Shown: piece by piece, positions 46,242 to 56,432 of the stretch
Numbering within the stretch: the first letter of the stretch is position 1
Layout: each line of letters starts with the position of its first letter
DNA from: Trichocoleus sp.
Lineage (GTDB): Bacteria > Cyanobacteriota > Cyanobacteriia > Elainellales > Elainellaceae
Direction: 5' to 3'
DNA length: 64,000 nucleotides
Assembly: GCA_036702865.1 (NCBI GenBank)
Contig: DATNQD010000006.1
Coordinates: 62,001 to 126,000, forward strand
Notes under the pieces: generated by a model
Seen by the model: only the letters and a program-made list of their open reading frames with translations
Told to the model about the DNA's origin: nothing
Databases searched by the model: none
Made by a program: the position numbers and the translations under genes

Positions 46242-47948
46242 ATGCCTGTTATCTCTCCTATGACTCTTCATTCTCTGCCTGCATCCCGTCAACCGCTCTG
46301 GATCTATGACACTACCCTGCGAGATGGGGCACAACGCGAAGGTTTATCCCTTTCTCTAGAAGATAAATTGCAAATCGCCAGACGGCTCGATCGGATGGGA
46401 ATTCCGTTTATTGAGGGCGGTTGGCCAGGTGCAAACCCAAAGGATGTCCAATTTTTCTGGCAGATTCAAGAGGAACCACTCACCCAGGCTGAAATTGTGG
46501 CGTTTTGTTCTACTCGTCGCCCCGGCAGAAAAGCAGAAGATGACCCAATGCTGCAAGATGTTCTCACCGCTGGCACAAGCTGGATCACGCTATTCGGCAA
46601 ATCCTGGGATCTGCATGTCACTGAAGGGCTGCAAACGACATTGAGCGAAAACCTGGCAATGATTCAGGATACGATCGCCTTTTTCCGCAGTCAGGAACGC
46701 CGAGTCATTTACGATGCTGAACACTGGTTCGACGGCTACAAGCAAAATCCTGCCTATGCGCTGCAAACGCTGCAAGCTGCGATCGAGGGGGGTGCAGAGT
46801 GGCTCGTCCTCTGTGATACAAATGGTGGAACGTTGCCTCATGAAGTAGGGGCGATCGTGCGTGAAGTCGTACAGTTTGTTGAGCAGGGCGCAGGGGATCA
46901 AACGGGATCCCAGCATTCGTCATCCATCAGCCATCACCCGATTCCCCAAATTGGCATTCATACCCATAATGATTCCGGCACTGCCGTTGCCAATGCGATC
47001 GCCGCTGTAATGGAGGGTGCAAAGATGGTGCAGGGAACCATCAATGGCTACGGGGAGCGGTGCGGCAATGCGGATCTCTGTACACTAATCCCAAACCTGC
47101 AGTTAAAGTTAGGCTTTGACTGTGTACAGCCAGAACAACTGGTAGAACTGACCGAATCTAGCCGCTTTATTAGTGAGGTGGTGAATCTAGCTCCGAATGA
47201 TCACGCGCCCTTTGTTGGGCTGTCTGCATTTGCCCATAAAGGTGGAATTCATGTGAGCGCTGTGGAGCGGAACCCGCTAACTTACGAGCATATCCAACCA
47301 GAGGCGATCGGCAATCGTCGCCGGATTGTTATCTCTGATCAGGCAGGCTTAAGTAATGTGTTGGTGAAGGCGCGCAGCTTTGGCATTGATTTGAATAAGG
47401 AAGATCCGCAGTGTCGGCAGATTCTGCAACATCTTAAAACTTTGGAGAATCAGGGCTATCAGTTTGAGGCAGCCGAGGCAAGTTTTGAGCTGTTGATGCG
47501 AGAAGCACTAGGGCAGCGAGAGCAGTTCTTTACGATTAAGGATTTTCATGTTCATTGCAACCTGGCTGGCGGCGTGGATGAGTGGCAGAGCCGATCGCTG
47601 GCAACGATTAAGGTAGAGGTCAATGGGCAGGATATTCTGGAAGCGGCTGAGGGCAATGGTCCTGTTTCAGCATTAGATGCAGCGTTGCGAAAGGCACTGA
47701 CCAACTTCTATCCAGAAATTGCCTCTTTCTATCTCACTGACTATAAAGTACGAATTCTCGACAGTACCTCTGGCACATCTGCCAAAACGCGCGTTTTGCT
47801 AGAAAGCAGTAACGGCTATCAGCGCTGGACAACGGTCGGTGTGTCGGGCAACATTATTGAAGCTTCTTATCGAGCTGTTGTAGAAGGCTTGGAGTACGGA
47901 TTAATGCTGCAATATCAAGTGAAATGTGCTTTAACTCCTTCCACTTAA
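46242..47948 (+). CDS. cimA: (R)-citramalate synthase
   Basis: This is about 562-568 residues; ATG 46242 or in-frame ATG 46260. The DRE-TIM metallolyase domain has YDTTLRDGAQREG, HTHNDSGTAVANA (metal His) and NGYGERCGNADL. After a helical linker the C-terminal regulatory LeuA-dimer domain covers about 410-560. The presence of DRDGAQ-like LRDGAQ and the overall length favour citramalate synthase over isopropylmalate synthase. It joins pyruvate and acetyl-CoA to citramalate, a threonine-independent route to isoleucine known in cyanobacteria. Confidence 0.9.
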   Translation: MPVISPMTLHSLPASRQPLWIYDTTLRDGAQREGLSLSLEDKLQIARRLDRMGIPFIEGGWPGANPKDVQFFWQIQEEPLTQAEIVAFCSTRRPGRKAEDDPMLQDVLTAGTSWITLFGKSWDLHVTEGLQTTLSENLAMIQDTIAFFRSQERRVIYDAEHWFDGYKQNPAYALQTLQAAIEGGAEWLVLCDTNGGTLPHEVGAIVREVVQFVEQGAGDQTGSQHSSSISHHPIPQIGIHTHNDSGTAVANAIAAVMEGAKMVQGTINGYGERCGNADLCTLIPNLQLKLGFDCVQPEQLVELTESSRFISEVVNLAPNDHAPFVGLSAFAHKGGIHVSAVERNPLTYEHIQPEAIGNRRRIVISDQAGLSNVLVKARSFGIDLNKEDPQCRQILQHLKTLENQGYQFEAAEASFELLMREALGQREQFFTIKDFHVHCNLAGGVDEWQSRSLATIKVEVNGQDILEAAEGNGPVSALDAALRKALTNFYPEIASFYLTDYKVRILDSTSGTSAKTRVLLESSNGYQRWTTVGVSGNIIEASYRAVVEGLEYGLMLQYQVKCALTPST

Positions 47949-47976
47949 TTGCCCAATCTGGTTTTAATTACAGTGA

Positions 47977-48504
47977 TTAATTGCAGCTATTATCGTCGTT
48001 CACCGTTCGCATTGCCCCTAACAAAGTTTGAACAATGACGCAGCGTTTTTTACCGTTGGTTGGCGGTGAAGAAACTGTGAGTTTAATACCTTGTGCTCCA
48101 ATCGGGGTTGTAATATTTCCTCGATCGTCAAAAGTAATGGTTGTGACTCCTCCAGTGGGAGTGCTGCCTGTCACAGTCAACCCCAGCTTATTAACTAATC
48201 CTTGATCTTGAATAGAATCTAGTCCAATCGGTCTAGCACTTCCAGAGTTAACCAAAACTGTGGGTGGAGTTGCTGCAGTGTTGAAGCTAACGCTTTGCGC
48301 TTGACGAGTACGGATAGCTTCTGACCGCGTTTGTTGGAGAACTTGCATAATCTCATCTCGACCGGCAGTTGCACGACGACCATTGACGAGACTCAGCCAA
48401 CTCGGAGCAGCAATTGCCGCCAAAACGCCTGCAATAACGACCGTCACTATCAGTTCGATTAAGGTGAAGCCTTTCGTTGAATGTTGCCGTATTCTACGTT
48501 TCAT
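47977..48504 (-). CDS. GspH/FimT-type pseudopilin of the hps cluster
   Basis: This is 175 residues from ATG 48504 (MKRRIRQHSTKGFTLIE). The class III prepilin peptide ends at Gly before FTLIELIVTVVIAGVLAAIAAPSW, with Glu5 conserved. The C-terminal globular part has the TFDDRGNITTP and CVIVQTLLGAMR pattern of GspH/FimT minor pilins. PilD would cleave it at the membrane. It is the last gene of the hpsA-led run of pseudopilin genes and may match hpsD of filamentous strains. Confidence 0.82.
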   Translation of the reverse strand: MKRRIRQHSTKGFTLIELIVTVVIAGVLAAIAAPSWLSLVNGRRATAGRDEIMQVLQQTRSEAIRTRQAQSVSFNTAATPPTVLVNSGSARPIGLDSIQDQGLVNKLGLTVTGSTPTGGVTTITFDDRGNITTPIGAQGIKLTVSSPPTNGKKRCVIVQTLLGAMRTVNDDNSCN

Positions 48505-48572
48505 ATCCCGTCTCCGCATGTAATCCGCTGATCAACAGACTGCCTGTTCGGTTGCATCTATTTCTCCGATCG

Positions 48573-49535
48573 TTAGCTTCCCTCAGGCGTCCGCCACAAT
48601 ACGCCTCTCAACAAGACTCTTGTTTCCAACGCAGGCAGGAGTTCCGAGTTTGTTCGCTGGTTAGCAGGAATTCTAATTCCATACTTACCAGAAGCATTAC
48701 CCTGAACATAGAGAACTACGTCTTGATAAGCTCCAGTCGTTTGTTGATTTGCCGTGGTGGAGGTGCTAATACAGGCGTAAAACCCTTGGGGAGTTGGTGG
48801 GGATGTCGTGTACGATCGAACCGAGTCATTGGCTGGACAACTTCCACCATTTGCCGTGTTGTCAACAAAATCAACGAGGACGTCAGGGCTACCGGTTGGT
48901 CGAGCCGTTTGCATACTAGCGTTTTGCTTCATGGGCCAGTTATCGAAGTTATCTACTTCAGTTGGGCTGACATAACCCGAGACTGCGGTGCCCGTGCTTG
49001 TAAATTGGCTTAGTTCATAACGAGTAATCCGAGACTTACCAACCCACGGGTTGCCCTGATTTGCGGTACTTAAAGAATAGACAACAAGTGCATAAGACTG
49101 GCCTGTCATACAAGGGGCTCCAGCAGGTGGTACTGCGTTTGCATTAGTTGCCGCAGCAGCACAACTCGTTTTGATTGAGTCTGGCAAAGGCTTGTATTTC
49201 CAGAATGCAAGGACAGGCGTACTGTTTGTCGTCAGGGAAGTTGGCAAATAATTTGCTAACTGCGTCATGTAGTTGCCCGTATAGACAAAAACAGCCTGCT
49301 GCAATTCTGCACTAATGTAGTTCATCGCAGATTGCATATCGCGCTGCGTTTCGGAACGAGAAGCTTCCCGTTGGTCAGCCCCCATTAGTTCCACAACGAT
49401 ATAGGTTAACCCTGACAGAATACCGCCAGAGATCGCAACCACAACGAGCAGTTCTATCAGCGTGAATCCCTTTTTAGGGTCACGTCGTTTATGGAAGATT
49501 TGCTTCAATTGGGAAAAGAGTGAGTGTTTCGCCAT
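48573..49535 (-). CDS. hpsC: PilW-like pseudopilin of the hps cluster
   Basis: This 320-residue protein starts MAKHSLFSQL. After a basic leader (HKRRDPKKG) comes FTLIELLVVVAISGGILSGL, the prepilin helix with Glu5. The large C-terminal domain has Cys residues (SCAAA, CMTG, SCPAN, YACIS) and resembles PilW-type minor pilins. In hormogonium-forming cyanobacteria hpsB, hpsC and hpsD encode pseudopilins next to hpsA and are needed for motility and polysaccharide release. The hpsC label is given by position. Confidence 0.78.
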   Translation of the reverse strand: MAKHSLFSQLKQIFHKRRDPKKGFTLIELLVVVAISGGILSGLTYIVVELMGADQREASRSETQRDMQSAMNYISAELQQAVFVYTGNYMTQLANYLPTSLTTNSTPVLAFWKYKPLPDSIKTSCAAAATNANAVPPAGAPCMTGQSYALVVYSLSTANQGNPWVGKSRITRYELSQFTSTGTAVSGYVSPTEVDNFDNWPMKQNASMQTARPTGSPDVLVDFVDNTANGGSCPANDSVRSYTTSPPTPQGFYACISTSTTANQQTTGAYQDVVLYVQGNASGKYGIRIPANQRTNSELLPALETRVLLRGVLWRTPEGS

Positions 49536-49621
49536 TGTTGTTTAGCCCCAAGCATGAATCCCGCTGGATCAGTAAATACGGGCGATAGGTGATAGGTGTG
49601 AGGGAATTGGCTTGCGTCGTT

Positions 49622-50464
49622 CTATGGGAAGACGTTGCAGGTGTTAATGTCTCTCTGCCGGGTTGGACTGAAGTAGCTACAGAGTGAAGCACTATCTTCA
49701 GTCCAAGTCATCCGAGTATATACAGCGGTTAGGGGGCGAGTACGCTGGTTTCCTTGTCCAGAGGTCAATTGCAGAGAAGCCTGATCTGGTGGGTTCTGGA
49801 GATCTGTTCTCAAGGTCAATCCTCCCGGATTCTGGACTGCCGGATAATTTGAGGCTGCCAGAATGGAGTAGACTCGCACACCCACCCAGAACTCAGAAGG
49901 TCGATTGCCCAAACCTGAGCCAGATTCGTCTCTCGTTGTCGAGCCTACTGTCCGGAAGACCTGCATCAAAAAGTCTGGGGTGCAGTCTCCGTTTATATCA
50001 ACTGGAATTGCTTCATCAGCATCAGCTTGGTTTTGAGTTGGAATGAATCGAGTCACACTGGTACAGCTAGAACTATCCAGCTTATCCTCAACCTTTCTCG
50101 GGGGCGGGAAAGATTGCAGATTGGCACCCGTGTAGGATGCTGCAACAGCTTGGGGGATCTTAATAGGAAGGTGAGCGCCTGCCGATACTAGTGTGCGAAT
50201 TCGATCGATCTCTCCCTGAGCAATCTGGAGGGATTGTTCTGCCTGTCGATTCTGCACCCGGGTTGCTGCTGCTAGAAACAGAGGTGGAGTAATCATTGCC
50301 GCTGTCAGGGTAATGAGCAGAACTGCCATGAGACATTCGATCAGGGTCAAGCCCTGTTCTGAGGAGGCAGGGAGCGATCGCTCCAGATCGCCAGTTCTCT
50401 GGAAGTTCAGCCGTTTGCACCAGAGGTGAAGCAGTAGCGTGGATACAGAATGCGATGCAGACAT
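49622..50464 (-). CDS. hpsB: PilV-like pseudopilin of the hps cluster
   Basis: This 280-residue protein starts at ATG 50464, with GGAGG about ten bases upstream. The prepilin helix is GLTLIECLMAVLLITLTAAM with Glu5, after a 36-residue leader, and the C-terminal domain contains an IPVDINGDCTPDFL stretch. The DINGDC segment resembles the acidic Ca-loop motifs seen in its neighbour hpsA. It is probably assembled in a pseudopilus. hpsB is assigned by position directly after hpsA. Confidence 0.78.
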   Translation of the reverse strand: MSASHSVSTLLLHLWCKRLNFQRTGDLERSLPASSEQGLTLIECLMAVLLITLTAAMITPPLFLAAATRVQNRQAEQSLQIAQGEIDRIRTLVSAGAHLPIKIPQAVAASYTGANLQSFPPPRKVEDKLDSSSCTSVTRFIPTQNQADADEAIPVDINGDCTPDFLMQVFRTVGSTTRDESGSGLGNRPSEFWVGVRVYSILAASNYPAVQNPGGLTLRTDLQNPPDQASLQLTSGQGNQRTRPLTAVYTRMTWTEDSASLCSYFSPTRQRDINTCNVFP

Positions 50465-50502
50465 AGTCTGGGGTCCTCCAGAAGGCTCAGGTCAATTAAG
50501 GG

Positions 50503-53500
50503 TTAACTAGCGCCGCAGGTATTTGCAGCAGTACACTTCTTCAACTGATCAATGTAGGGATCATTGGCAGGCGGTTCATTGTAGAACTCACTCCGAGTTT
50601 TCTCTGGCTGCTTAAAGCGTTTTGCCACAGGACCCGCAGGGGCATATTGCAGCCCTACGTCGTAACCCCAAATCCGGTTAGGTGCATCGTAGTAGCAGAT
50701 ATCTTCCTTACTCGTCGATGGGCTATCAGCACAGCCTGTTCCACTTGAAGGAGTGATTCCAGGTTCCCAGGCATCTTGATCAAATGCGCCTGTTGCATAG
50801 GTACTGAAATTCAGCTGCAAGAATGCGCCAGACATATAGAGGTTTTTGCCTTTCCAGTTTTCGAGGAACCGGGGGAAGTTGTGCAAGCCACCATAAGGTT
50901 GGTTGACGCGGGAGGGAACTAAACCACTTACCATAATCATGTTGACTCGAGTGTTGTCAGGTGGTGTAGTCCAGGTATGTTTTTCACTGGAGGCATAGTA
51001 GCTGTTTGAGTTGTAACGGGACATAGCAGTTCCGCTAGACCAGTAGACAGGTTCGCCCGTTCGGGTGATAAAGATAGGAGAATCACCGATCGCAACCTGA
51101 TTTCCGCCGGTTCCTCTCAGCAAGGGCTTGGAATCGATCGAAGCTGACCTGACCCAGCCCTGCCCAGAATTTGAGCTATTTGGACGATTTTGATTCAAGA
51201 ACGAGGTTTTCCCCGCATCTCCCGTACAGCCATAGCGGGTGTAACTATCACTGCTTACCGAAGCAGTGTTCTTGACACCTCCAGTCATGAAAGTATCCTC
51301 AATGCTGCCATCGCAGAAATTGGCTGACAGAATTGTGACGGCATCTGCCAGAACTTCTGACGGTCGCCAAGTATCTTTTGTTGGCTGAGCAAATCGGCTG
51401 TCAGTTCCGGTTGGGGTATCTGGCGCGCCACCCCCCCGGCTGTAGAAGTTGCTGAAGTTGGCTGTGACAGTTTCAACAAACTCCTCGACCTGCGTTGCAG
51501 TTCCAGTGCTACCCACAACTTGATGCAGGTTAAAGTCACCCTGAACATAAGCGGGGTTTGCCGTAATAAAGGATAAGCCACGTCCTTCAACCGAATCTTG
51601 CGAGAAGTCAGCCGGACCCCGATAAACATACTTACCCTGACGTAAGCGGAAGCCATGAGGACGACGATCGGGATCAGGTAGATAATCTACCGGTTTGGGA
51701 GTGATCAGGTTTCTTGCGTTTAATGTCTCGTTTAAGGGCGGATCGGTGGAATTATAGGCATCTGCTAGGGTGTTCATCCGACAACCTGCTGTTGCCTGCA
51801 TCTTTGCCTCCGTGTCGCAACTCGTCCAGTTACTATTCAGTGGTCGGACAATATCTGCTTCAGAAACTGCATCTTCCCGGAAAGCGTAGATCAACCCTTT
51901 TGTGGGGAGCCAGAAATCGTTGTTGAGGTTGTCCTTTCTCGTTCTCATCAGGTCGAGATCGAGATCCAGAACTCGGGCTGGCAGCATTTCACGCCCGTTG
52001 TACAAGACAGAATCCTTAAACGGAATGCGATAGTATGAACTTTCATTGCGGAATTGGGGATAGTTATTGCTCGTAGAGGGCTGCTCAGACCATGGCTGGC
52101 AATCGTCTGCACAGACCGAAATCAAGTTGTACCGATTGCTGTTGGGAGTGTCCACACCACCTGCAGTAGTACTTGGCAGAAGCCAAGATTGGGAACCACC
52201 CAACTTACCCCAACTACCTTCCAATTTACGAGGTTGGATCGCCACATCTTCAGGACGAATAACCTGATAGGTCACACTGCCGTTAAATGTCCCAATGTAG
52301 GAATTGTCGGCATCCTCAGCATCTCGGCTGCCTTTGTCAACCAGGTTAGAGGAGATTGCATCTTTATGAGATACAAAAGATTTGCCACTACCGCTGTATG
52401 CTTCAATCAGATCTGCAGGAGCATTGGTGTCAAAGTCTAAGCCAGCGACAGAAGCCGGGAAAAGCGAGTAGAGAATGGGATAGCGAGGTCGTGCAGAACA
52501 AAGCATTGCTAAAGCATCGTCTGCATCGTTCCAAGCCTTGCACTTCCCTAAAGGAGTTTTCGCAAGCCCATCTCTCCTGGAAGTTACTAACCCTCCAGCT
52601 GAGTTGTCACCATAGGTTCCATAAAAGCCTAGCTCTCGATCGCGGGCAACCTGCTCCCTCAAAGCAATCAATCGAGCTGCCGCAATTTGCTGATTAAATT
52701 TCCGTAACTCTGCGCGATTGCTATTGTTACCTAGATTGCGATTGTTGGGATCGTCTCGCCAGCGAGTGAGTATTTGAATTAGAGTGTCTGGGTCTTCAGA
52801 CTTACCACCATCTAGCACTAATCCGCCTAGTGCCGAAGAACTTGTAGGAGCAGACAGGGTACGAAACAGGTGCTCGGGTATTTCTAACCATGGGTCTGGG
52901 TTTACTCGCTTTACCGCTTCGTTTAACGTTGAGGCAGTCACACCCGGCAATGGAGGACGGGTAACGTCTTTAATCAGGCGCAGTCTTCCTCTCAGTCCTT
53001 TTAGTGCTCTTGCATATGTCTCAACATCAGCACTACTAGTGCCTCTTAGAGGCTGGGCTTCTCCCAATGAATCCGATAGAGCAGTATTTAGGACATTGTC
53101 ATCAAGCTTCTCAAGATAATCCAGGTTGTATGCCAACATCCCGATCGTGCAGCCTGCGGTATGTAGCGTTGTTTTGTCAGCAGGGCTAAGGCTACTGTAT
53201 CCACCTGACCGCAACAATCGCAGCACTCGTCGTAGCTTGGAGAAGTCCCCCCACATTGCCATACTGGGATAGGGATGAACGGCTGCATCGGCAGAACTGC
53301 CACTGTCATCTTGAACAGGTGTAAAAGAAGGCGCACCCCCGTTTTCATCTCCGGCATAGTTTGCCAGATTCGTCAACGCCGTGATGAGTTTGCTGTTTGG
53401 ATTGGTAAATTGGCTGAGCGACGGCGGGGCATACTCCCACCCATTCGTTCCCAGACCGTGGAAAAAGTCGCTGATTACTGTTCCAGTAGGATAGCCCGGA

Positions 53501-55539
53501 ATCGACAAGCCCATCGTCAGGTCTGAGAATGAGGCACTTCTAGCCAGCGTTCCAGCGGTGCCAGGATGGACGGTCGTTGCCATACAAGCCAGTGGGTAGT
53601 CAATGCTTCTGTCTGGAACGGTTGAGGCAGTATTGGCATGATAAATGGCTGTTGCTTGTACGGCTGCCAGGTTATCCCAGAGAGCACGTCGCTGTCGCTT
53701 CTCATTACACCTTGTGCCAGAGCAAGCCTTTGCAGGACGAAGCGGCTCTGTATCTGGACCGATCGAAGCACCACCCACGCCTTTACCTGCATCATCCGTT
53801 GGACCACCCCAACCTGCCGGATCACCCAATTCTAAACGTTGACCCACAATCAGGCGCAATCCTTCTCGTCGAGCGCGTCGCTCCCAATACCCATCTAACC
53901 CGACTGATTCCGAGTCACTGTCTGATGCTGGATCATCCCGAACTAGCTCCACTTCAGAAGCCGGGATTGGAGTACCAATGGCTCCAGGAATCGGTATATT
54001 CTCCCGTTTCATGCGGGCTTTAGGACCGTAGCGGTTATCTGCCCGATAGAGGTCATCCACGTAGGGAGTCGGCTGTTTCTGCCCATACATCCGTCTGGTG
54101 TCGTTGGTCGCAAAAGGCGTGGCGGGCCAGCGTGTATCAACATAAGCACCAGGGTTGGTGGCACTGCCACTCAGACTCCGCGCTACCGATCGATCTTGAG
54201 TTTGAAGAACGACGGGTTCTAGGGTGAAGTCAATCGGGGAAACAGACCTTGGATCAACCGAGTCGTTATCCTGCGTCATCTCTCGGTTGATGGGGTTTGC
54301 GTTTTGTCCATTCCAAAGGTCGATCAAAGCGGTACCATCGTACCTGTTGTCACGTACTGTGCCTGTAATGAACTGCCCCTCAAATGTGGGAATGTCATTG
54401 GCGTTGACAATCTTAGCAGTGGTAATTTCTGAAGAGGTTTTGTCATACAGACAAGACTTGGGCGAGCTGATCATGTACGCCATGACGTTCTTATCGCTGC
54501 CAACAATGAAGTTCCCCTCTGTATGCATTGCCCCATTCCAGCGGAGAGGTGCACCAGGAAAAATTTCTAAATCATTGCGGAACCAAGCCCCCCACTTAAA
54601 GCCCTGCGTTGCTTCGCGGTCTTGCTGAAACTCAAGGGTGGAGACAGTGTTGTTGTTGTCTTTCACAACATAAGCGTTCACCTGAAAGTTTTTCCGCAGC
54701 TTCGATTGGTTAACCGGATCTGGGAACCAGCCATCCCCATTCAGCAGGGTCGCGCCACCCGAATTTCCCCGAACGCAGGCAGGGTTAACGCTATTTGCAT
54801 TGCTCAATGGCGCGTTACGGACTTGCAGTTTCTGGGCACGAGTACTCACTCCGGTTGCAGTTGAATCCATCAGCATTGTCGGGCTGTCATTGGGAAAGGC
54901 AACCGTCTTCTGAGGCGCAGTCATGATAATGGAATACAGCACCGTCGCATCCTGTCTACCATCACCATCGAGATCAGCGCGGTATTTCCAGGCATTGTCC
55001 TTTTGCCCATCACCGTTGATGTCAATCCGAACCTCATCTCCTTTGGTTATATCGGGTGGCGTAGTGGATGCAAAGGTGTAAGGATCAGGCGCTGTTGGTG
55101 TTGATGGAAAGCGGGGAACCGTGAGGTTATTGCGCGTTTGCCCATCGTTGAGCATCATTCCCAGCAGATAAGCCTGACTGGGCACACCGCCTGCCCGCGA
55201 ATCACGGTTTGGGTCAAACAAAAACTCGATCTTCGCCCTTGCCCGATCGATTGCAGGCGTTGCAGCATTGGCAATGACCCGCTGCAATCTTTCCCCGCTG
55301 GTTTGTTGAGTGCGAGTGTAGGTACGATAGCCGATCGCCCCCACTGTTAATGTGACAACTAACAAAAGCAAGACGGTTGTGGGCAAAACGAACCCTGCTT
55401 TTGCGGAGGCAGGTCGTCTACCCAGTAACAGCACAACGCGCATGATCCACCGAACCAGACGTTTCATCATGATTTGGGGGAGCCGAGTGGTCTGCTGTAC
55501 CAACCTTTGGATTGCCCTGATTTTCCTTGAGGTTGACAT
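50503..55539 (-). CDS. hpsA: Hormogonium polysaccharide biosynthesis protein HpsA
   Basis: This is about 1678 residues from ATG 55539 (MSTSRKIRAIQRLV), chosen because AGGAAA lies about seven bases upstream. A single hydrophobic helix (about 50-72, GFVLPTTVLLLLVVTLTVGA) resembles a pilin helix but lacks the Glu5. The N-terminal extracellular part has adjacent DINGDGQKD and DLDGDGRQD loops of EF-hand/FG-GAP type. The rest is Asn/Asp/Gly/Ser/Pro-rich, with many Cys near the C-terminus. HpsA-type proteins occur in filamentous cyanobacteria and are needed for secreted polysaccharide and hormogonium gliding. It is the first gene of the hps run. Confidence 0.88.
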   Translation of the reverse strand: MSTSRKIRAIQRLVQQTTRLPQIMMKRLVRWIMRVVLLLGRRPASAKAGFVLPTTVLLLLVVTLTVGAIGYRTYTRTQQTSGERLQRVIANAATPAIDRARAKIEFLFDPNRDSRAGGVPSQAYLLGMMLNDGQTRNNLTVPRFPSTPTAPDPYTFASTTPPDITKGDEVRIDINGDGQKDNAWKYRADLDGDGRQDATVLYSIIMTAPQKTVAFPNDSPTMLMDSTATGVSTRAQKLQVRNAPLSNANSVNPACVRGNSGGATLLNGDGWFPDPVNQSKLRKNFQVNAYVVKDNNNTVSTLEFQQDREATQGFKWGAWFRNDLEIFPGAPLRWNGAMHTEGNFIVGSDKNVMAYMISSPKSCLYDKTSSEITTAKIVNANDIPTFEGQFITGTVRDNRYDGTALIDLWNGQNANPINREMTQDNDSVDPRSVSPIDFTLEPVVLQTQDRSVARSLSGSATNPGAYVDTRWPATPFATNDTRRMYGQKQPTPYVDDLYRADNRYGPKARMKRENIPIPGAIGTPIPASEVELVRDDPASDSDSESVGLDGYWERRARREGLRLIVGQRLELGDPAGWGGPTDDAGKGVGGASIGPDTEPLRPAKACSGTRCNEKRQRRALWDNLAAVQATAIYHANTASTVPDRSIDYPLACMATTVHPGTAGTLARSASFSDLTMGLSIPGYPTGTVISDFFHGLGTNGWEYAPPSLSQFTNPNSKLITALTNLANYAGDENGGAPSFTPVQDDSGSSADAAVHPYPSMAMWGDFSKLRRVLRLLRSGGYSSLSPADKTTLHTAGCTIGMLAYNLDYLEKLDDNVLNTALSDSLGEAQPLRGTSSADVETYARALKGLRGRLRLIKDVTRPPLPGVTASTLNEAVKRVNPDPWLEIPEHLFRTLSAPTSSSALGGLVLDGGKSEDPDTLIQILTRWRDDPNNRNLGNNSNRAELRKFNQQIAAARLIALREQVARDRELGFYGTYGDNSAGGLVTSRRDGLAKTPLGKCKAWNDADDALAMLCSARPRYPILYSLFPASVAGLDFDTNAPADLIEAYSGSGKSFVSHKDAISSNLVDKGSRDAEDADNSYIGTFNGSVTYQVIRPEDVAIQPRKLEGSWGKLGGSQSWLLPSTTAGGVDTPNSNRYNLISVCADDCQPWSEQPSTSNNYPQFRNESSYYRIPFKDSVLYNGREMLPARVLDLDLDLMRTRKDNLNNDFWLPTKGLIYAFREDAVSEADIVRPLNSNWTSCDTEAKMQATAGCRMNTLADAYNSTDPPLNETLNARNLITPKPVDYLPDPDRRPHGFRLRQGKYVYRGPADFSQDSVEGRGLSFITANPAYVQGDFNLHQVVGSTGTATQVEEFVETVTANFSNFYSRGGGAPDTPTGTDSRFAQPTKDTWRPSEVLADAVTILSANFCDGSIEDTFMTGGVKNTASVSSDSYTRYGCTGDAGKTSFLNQNRPNSSNSGQGWVRSASIDSKPLLRGTGGNQVAIGDSPIFITRTGEPVYWSSGTAMSRYNSNSYYASSEKHTWTTPPDNTRVNMIMVSGLVPSRVNQPYGGLHNFPRFLENWKGKNLYMSGAFLQLNFSTYATGAFDQDAWEPGITPSSGTGCADSPSTSKEDICYYDAPNRIWGYDVGLQYAPAGPVAKRFKQPEKTRSEFYNEPPANDPYIDQLKKCTAANTCGAS

Positions 55540-55880
55540 ATCTATTTCCTGAGATTCCTGAGCAATTGTCTTGAACGACTGAGAGACAAAGAGTTCAACA
55601 TTTGAGCAAAAATGAGCAAAAAATTTCAAAAATTGGGTGAGATGCAGTTAAGCGGTACAGGCTAATCCTGTCCGATGGCGGAAACCTTGCAGCCCATTCG
55701 TAGTAATATGTAAAGTTTTGTTAATGCCTAGTATATTCGCTGTCATTCACTAATAAACCTCCTGCTTGCAACAAGGTCTGCTTTGGGTATTAAATGTTGC
55801 ACAACCCAAGCAATCTACTGTCTTAACAACTCCGACCGACTGTATCAACAGAAAAACCACGAGCAAGGAACAAAAAGGAA
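55540..55880. other. hpsA upstream region
   Basis: About 340 bases between the hpsA start and the small frame at 55882-55962. It contains AT-rich patches (TTGTTAATGCCTAGTATATT near 55720-55739) but no sigma-factor consensus I can assign. An ATG further upstream (55629) is in frame with hpsA but less likely the start. Confidence 0.35.
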
Positions 55881-55881
55881 A

Positions 55882-55962
55882 TTATACGGAGTAGTGATCG
55901 CACTGAGCTTCAGGATTGATGAAGAGGGATCGTTTTAGTTGTTGCAACTGAGCCAGTGGCAT
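55882..55962 (-). CDS. Possible 26-residue peptide upstream of hpsA
   Basis: ATG 55962-55960 is preceded by AAAAGGAGA about seven bases before it, one of the stronger ribosome-binding sites in the region. The peptide reads MPLAQLQQLKRSLFINPEAQ and then CDHYSV, 26 residues. The Leu/Gln-rich start could be a short amphipathic helix. Its length and lack of known relatives leave it a candidate only. It lies 340 bases before hpsA on the same strand. Confidence 0.4.
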   Translation of the reverse strand: MPLAQLQQLKRSLFINPEAQCDHYSV

Positions 55963-56432
55963 GATCGGTCTCCTTTTGAGGTAAATGCAATTAGGGTAAA
56001 CGACGAAGCCGTTTTGTAATAGATCAACCAATACAAGAAGTACAGGGAAATTACAGTGACTTCGATCGCATTCTGTCAATCTTACGACCAGAAGCTTAAC
56101 GTAACGAAAAGGCTCTAGGTATAAAGTTAAATAACTTTTTACTCATTTTTCCTTTCCGCTATGGTAGTACTGCCTTCGTAGTTCCTTATATTCCAGCTTA
56201 AACCAACCTCTTGAAATTAGTGATAATTGATACTTTGCGATTCATGGAGTGCGGATAGTACGGAGAAGATGCATTGGTATTTATATTTCATGAAACATGA
56301 GTAATGTTCGCATGAAGATCACCTATTGCAACATAGAATACCCTGCGCCCTAATTAAAACGATCAGGGTACTGATGGGCATTGATTGAGGTTAGCGATCG
56401 GGGAACAGAGTCAGGAAATCGAATCGGGCAAC
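55963..56432. other. Intergenic region, no gene seen
   Basis: AT-rich, with TTTATATTT near 56280 and TAAAGTTAAATAAC near 56124. No reading frame, RNA or repeat is convincing. Confidence 0.35.
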
